Assembly (NCBI GenBank): GCA_015066745.1
Contig: SVNW01000002.1
Span: 24,182 to 88,181 of the forward strand
DNA: 64,000 bases
Direction: 5' to 3'
Origin: Ruminococcus sp.
GTDB taxonomy: Bacteria > Bacillota > Clostridia > Oscillospirales > Ruminococcaceae
The position numbers were made by a program, and so were the translations under genes. The notes below the pieces were generated by a model that saw nothing but the letters and a program-made list of their open reading frames with translations, searched no databases and had not been told where the DNA came from. Below, one piece after another: positions 63,706 through 64,000 of the stretch. Position 1 is the stretch's first letter, and each line of letters begins with the position of its first letter.

Positions 63706-64000
63706 TTATACAAGCTCTAAAATAGTTTTCTGTAACTTTGCATCTTTTTCAGCTACTGTTTTCTTCATATCAAGCTTCATAGCAGTGAGTTTCTGAGCAA
63801 GACTTTCATCAGATATTGCAAGCATCTGAACAGCAAGCAATGCCGCATTTGCCGCACCGTTGATAGCTACTGTTGCTACAGGCACACCCTTAGGCATCTG
63901 TACTGTTGCAAGCAACGCGTCCATACCATCAAGACGTGATGATTCCATAGGAATTCCTATAACAGGCAATATTGTGTACGCTGCAAGCACTCCGCCAAGA
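63706..64000 (-). CDS. purE: N5-CAIR mutase (PurE), N-terminus beyond window
   Basis: About 98 C-terminal codons. [17 protein letters not shown] and [22 protein letters not shown] are the PurE signature. It catalyses carboxyl migration from N5-CAIR to CAIR (sixth step). First purine gene seen; the operon promoter lies outside the window. A 142-base gap separates it from the PurF-like gene. Confidence 0.95.
   Translation of the reverse strand, partial: LGGVLAAYTILPVIGIPMESSRLDGMDALLATVQMPKGVPVATVAINGAANAALLAVQMLAISDESLAQKLTAMKLDMKKTVAEKDAKLQKTILELV

Overview
The window looks like a chromosomal segment of a low-GC, Gram-positive, fibre-degrading gut clostridium close to Ruminococcus (R. flavefaciens-like). 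The reasons are two dockerin-bearing cellulosomal enzymes (GH9-CBM3 and CBM22-GH10), a dockerin-bearing zinc carboxypeptidase, SpoIIID, sigma-A promoters of the TTGACA/TATAAT type, GGAGG ribosome binding sites, and a clostridial purine operon with a split PurH. I see no tRNA, rRNA, CRISPR array, insertion sequence or integrase.

Layout. 1-9.4 kb: mrp (cut by the window edge), the GH9 cellulase, a small hypothetical gene, a Na/phosphate cotransporter, an operon of a PflX-like radical-SAM protein and a dockerin carboxypeptidase, and an orphan gene. 9.6-17.8 kb: argS with an unusual hairpin-bridged ribosome binding site, an orphan DNA methyltransferase, spoIIID, a formate/nitrite-type channel, the GH10 xylanase, and an AAA-ATPase/PD-(D/E)XK protein. 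17.9-31.6 kb (minus strand): a 12-gene packed operon behind a full-consensus promoter. In transcription order it encodes an XRE regulator, a zinc-ribbon membrane protein, a lidless Hsp70 with a four-Cys insert, a kinase C-lobe-like protein, three coiled-coil proteins, a tandem AAA+ (CbxX/SpoVK-like) ATPase, a small GTPase, two related unknown proteins, and a second zinc-ribbon protein. Just upstream, 31.9-36.9 kb encodes an HscC-type Hsp70, a J-domain membrane protein, and a YesM/YesN-type two-component pair. 37.1-42.2 kb: a carbohydrate ABC importer without its ATPase, an SDR oxidoreductase and a divergent AraC regulator. 42.3-49.8 kb: a second two-component system with an 8-codon leader ORF and an 11-bp tandem operator, two lipoproteins, a DEDDh exonuclease and oligoendopeptidase F. 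50.2-56.3 kb: histidinol-phosphatase, an Lrp regulator with an aminotransferase, ispE, signal peptidase I, and hflX-surE. 56.4-64 kb: the de novo purine operon purE(partial)-purF-like-purM-purN-purO-AICAR transformylase-purD plus a membrane protein.

The best candidate for an undescribed system is the 17.9-31.6 kb operon, probably working with the adjacent hscC/J-domain genes. It combines NTP-driven machines (Hsp70, tandem AAA+, GTPase) with coiled-coil scaffolds and proteins sharing repeated modules: the same zinc ribbon in the second and the last gene, and a common C-terminal tail in the last two genes. This suggests a multi-protein, membrane-linked, NTP-dependent assembly under tight repression. 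Its function cannot be read from sequence alone. Stress or protein-quality control, a conflict/defence role and a cell-surface assembly role all remain open.
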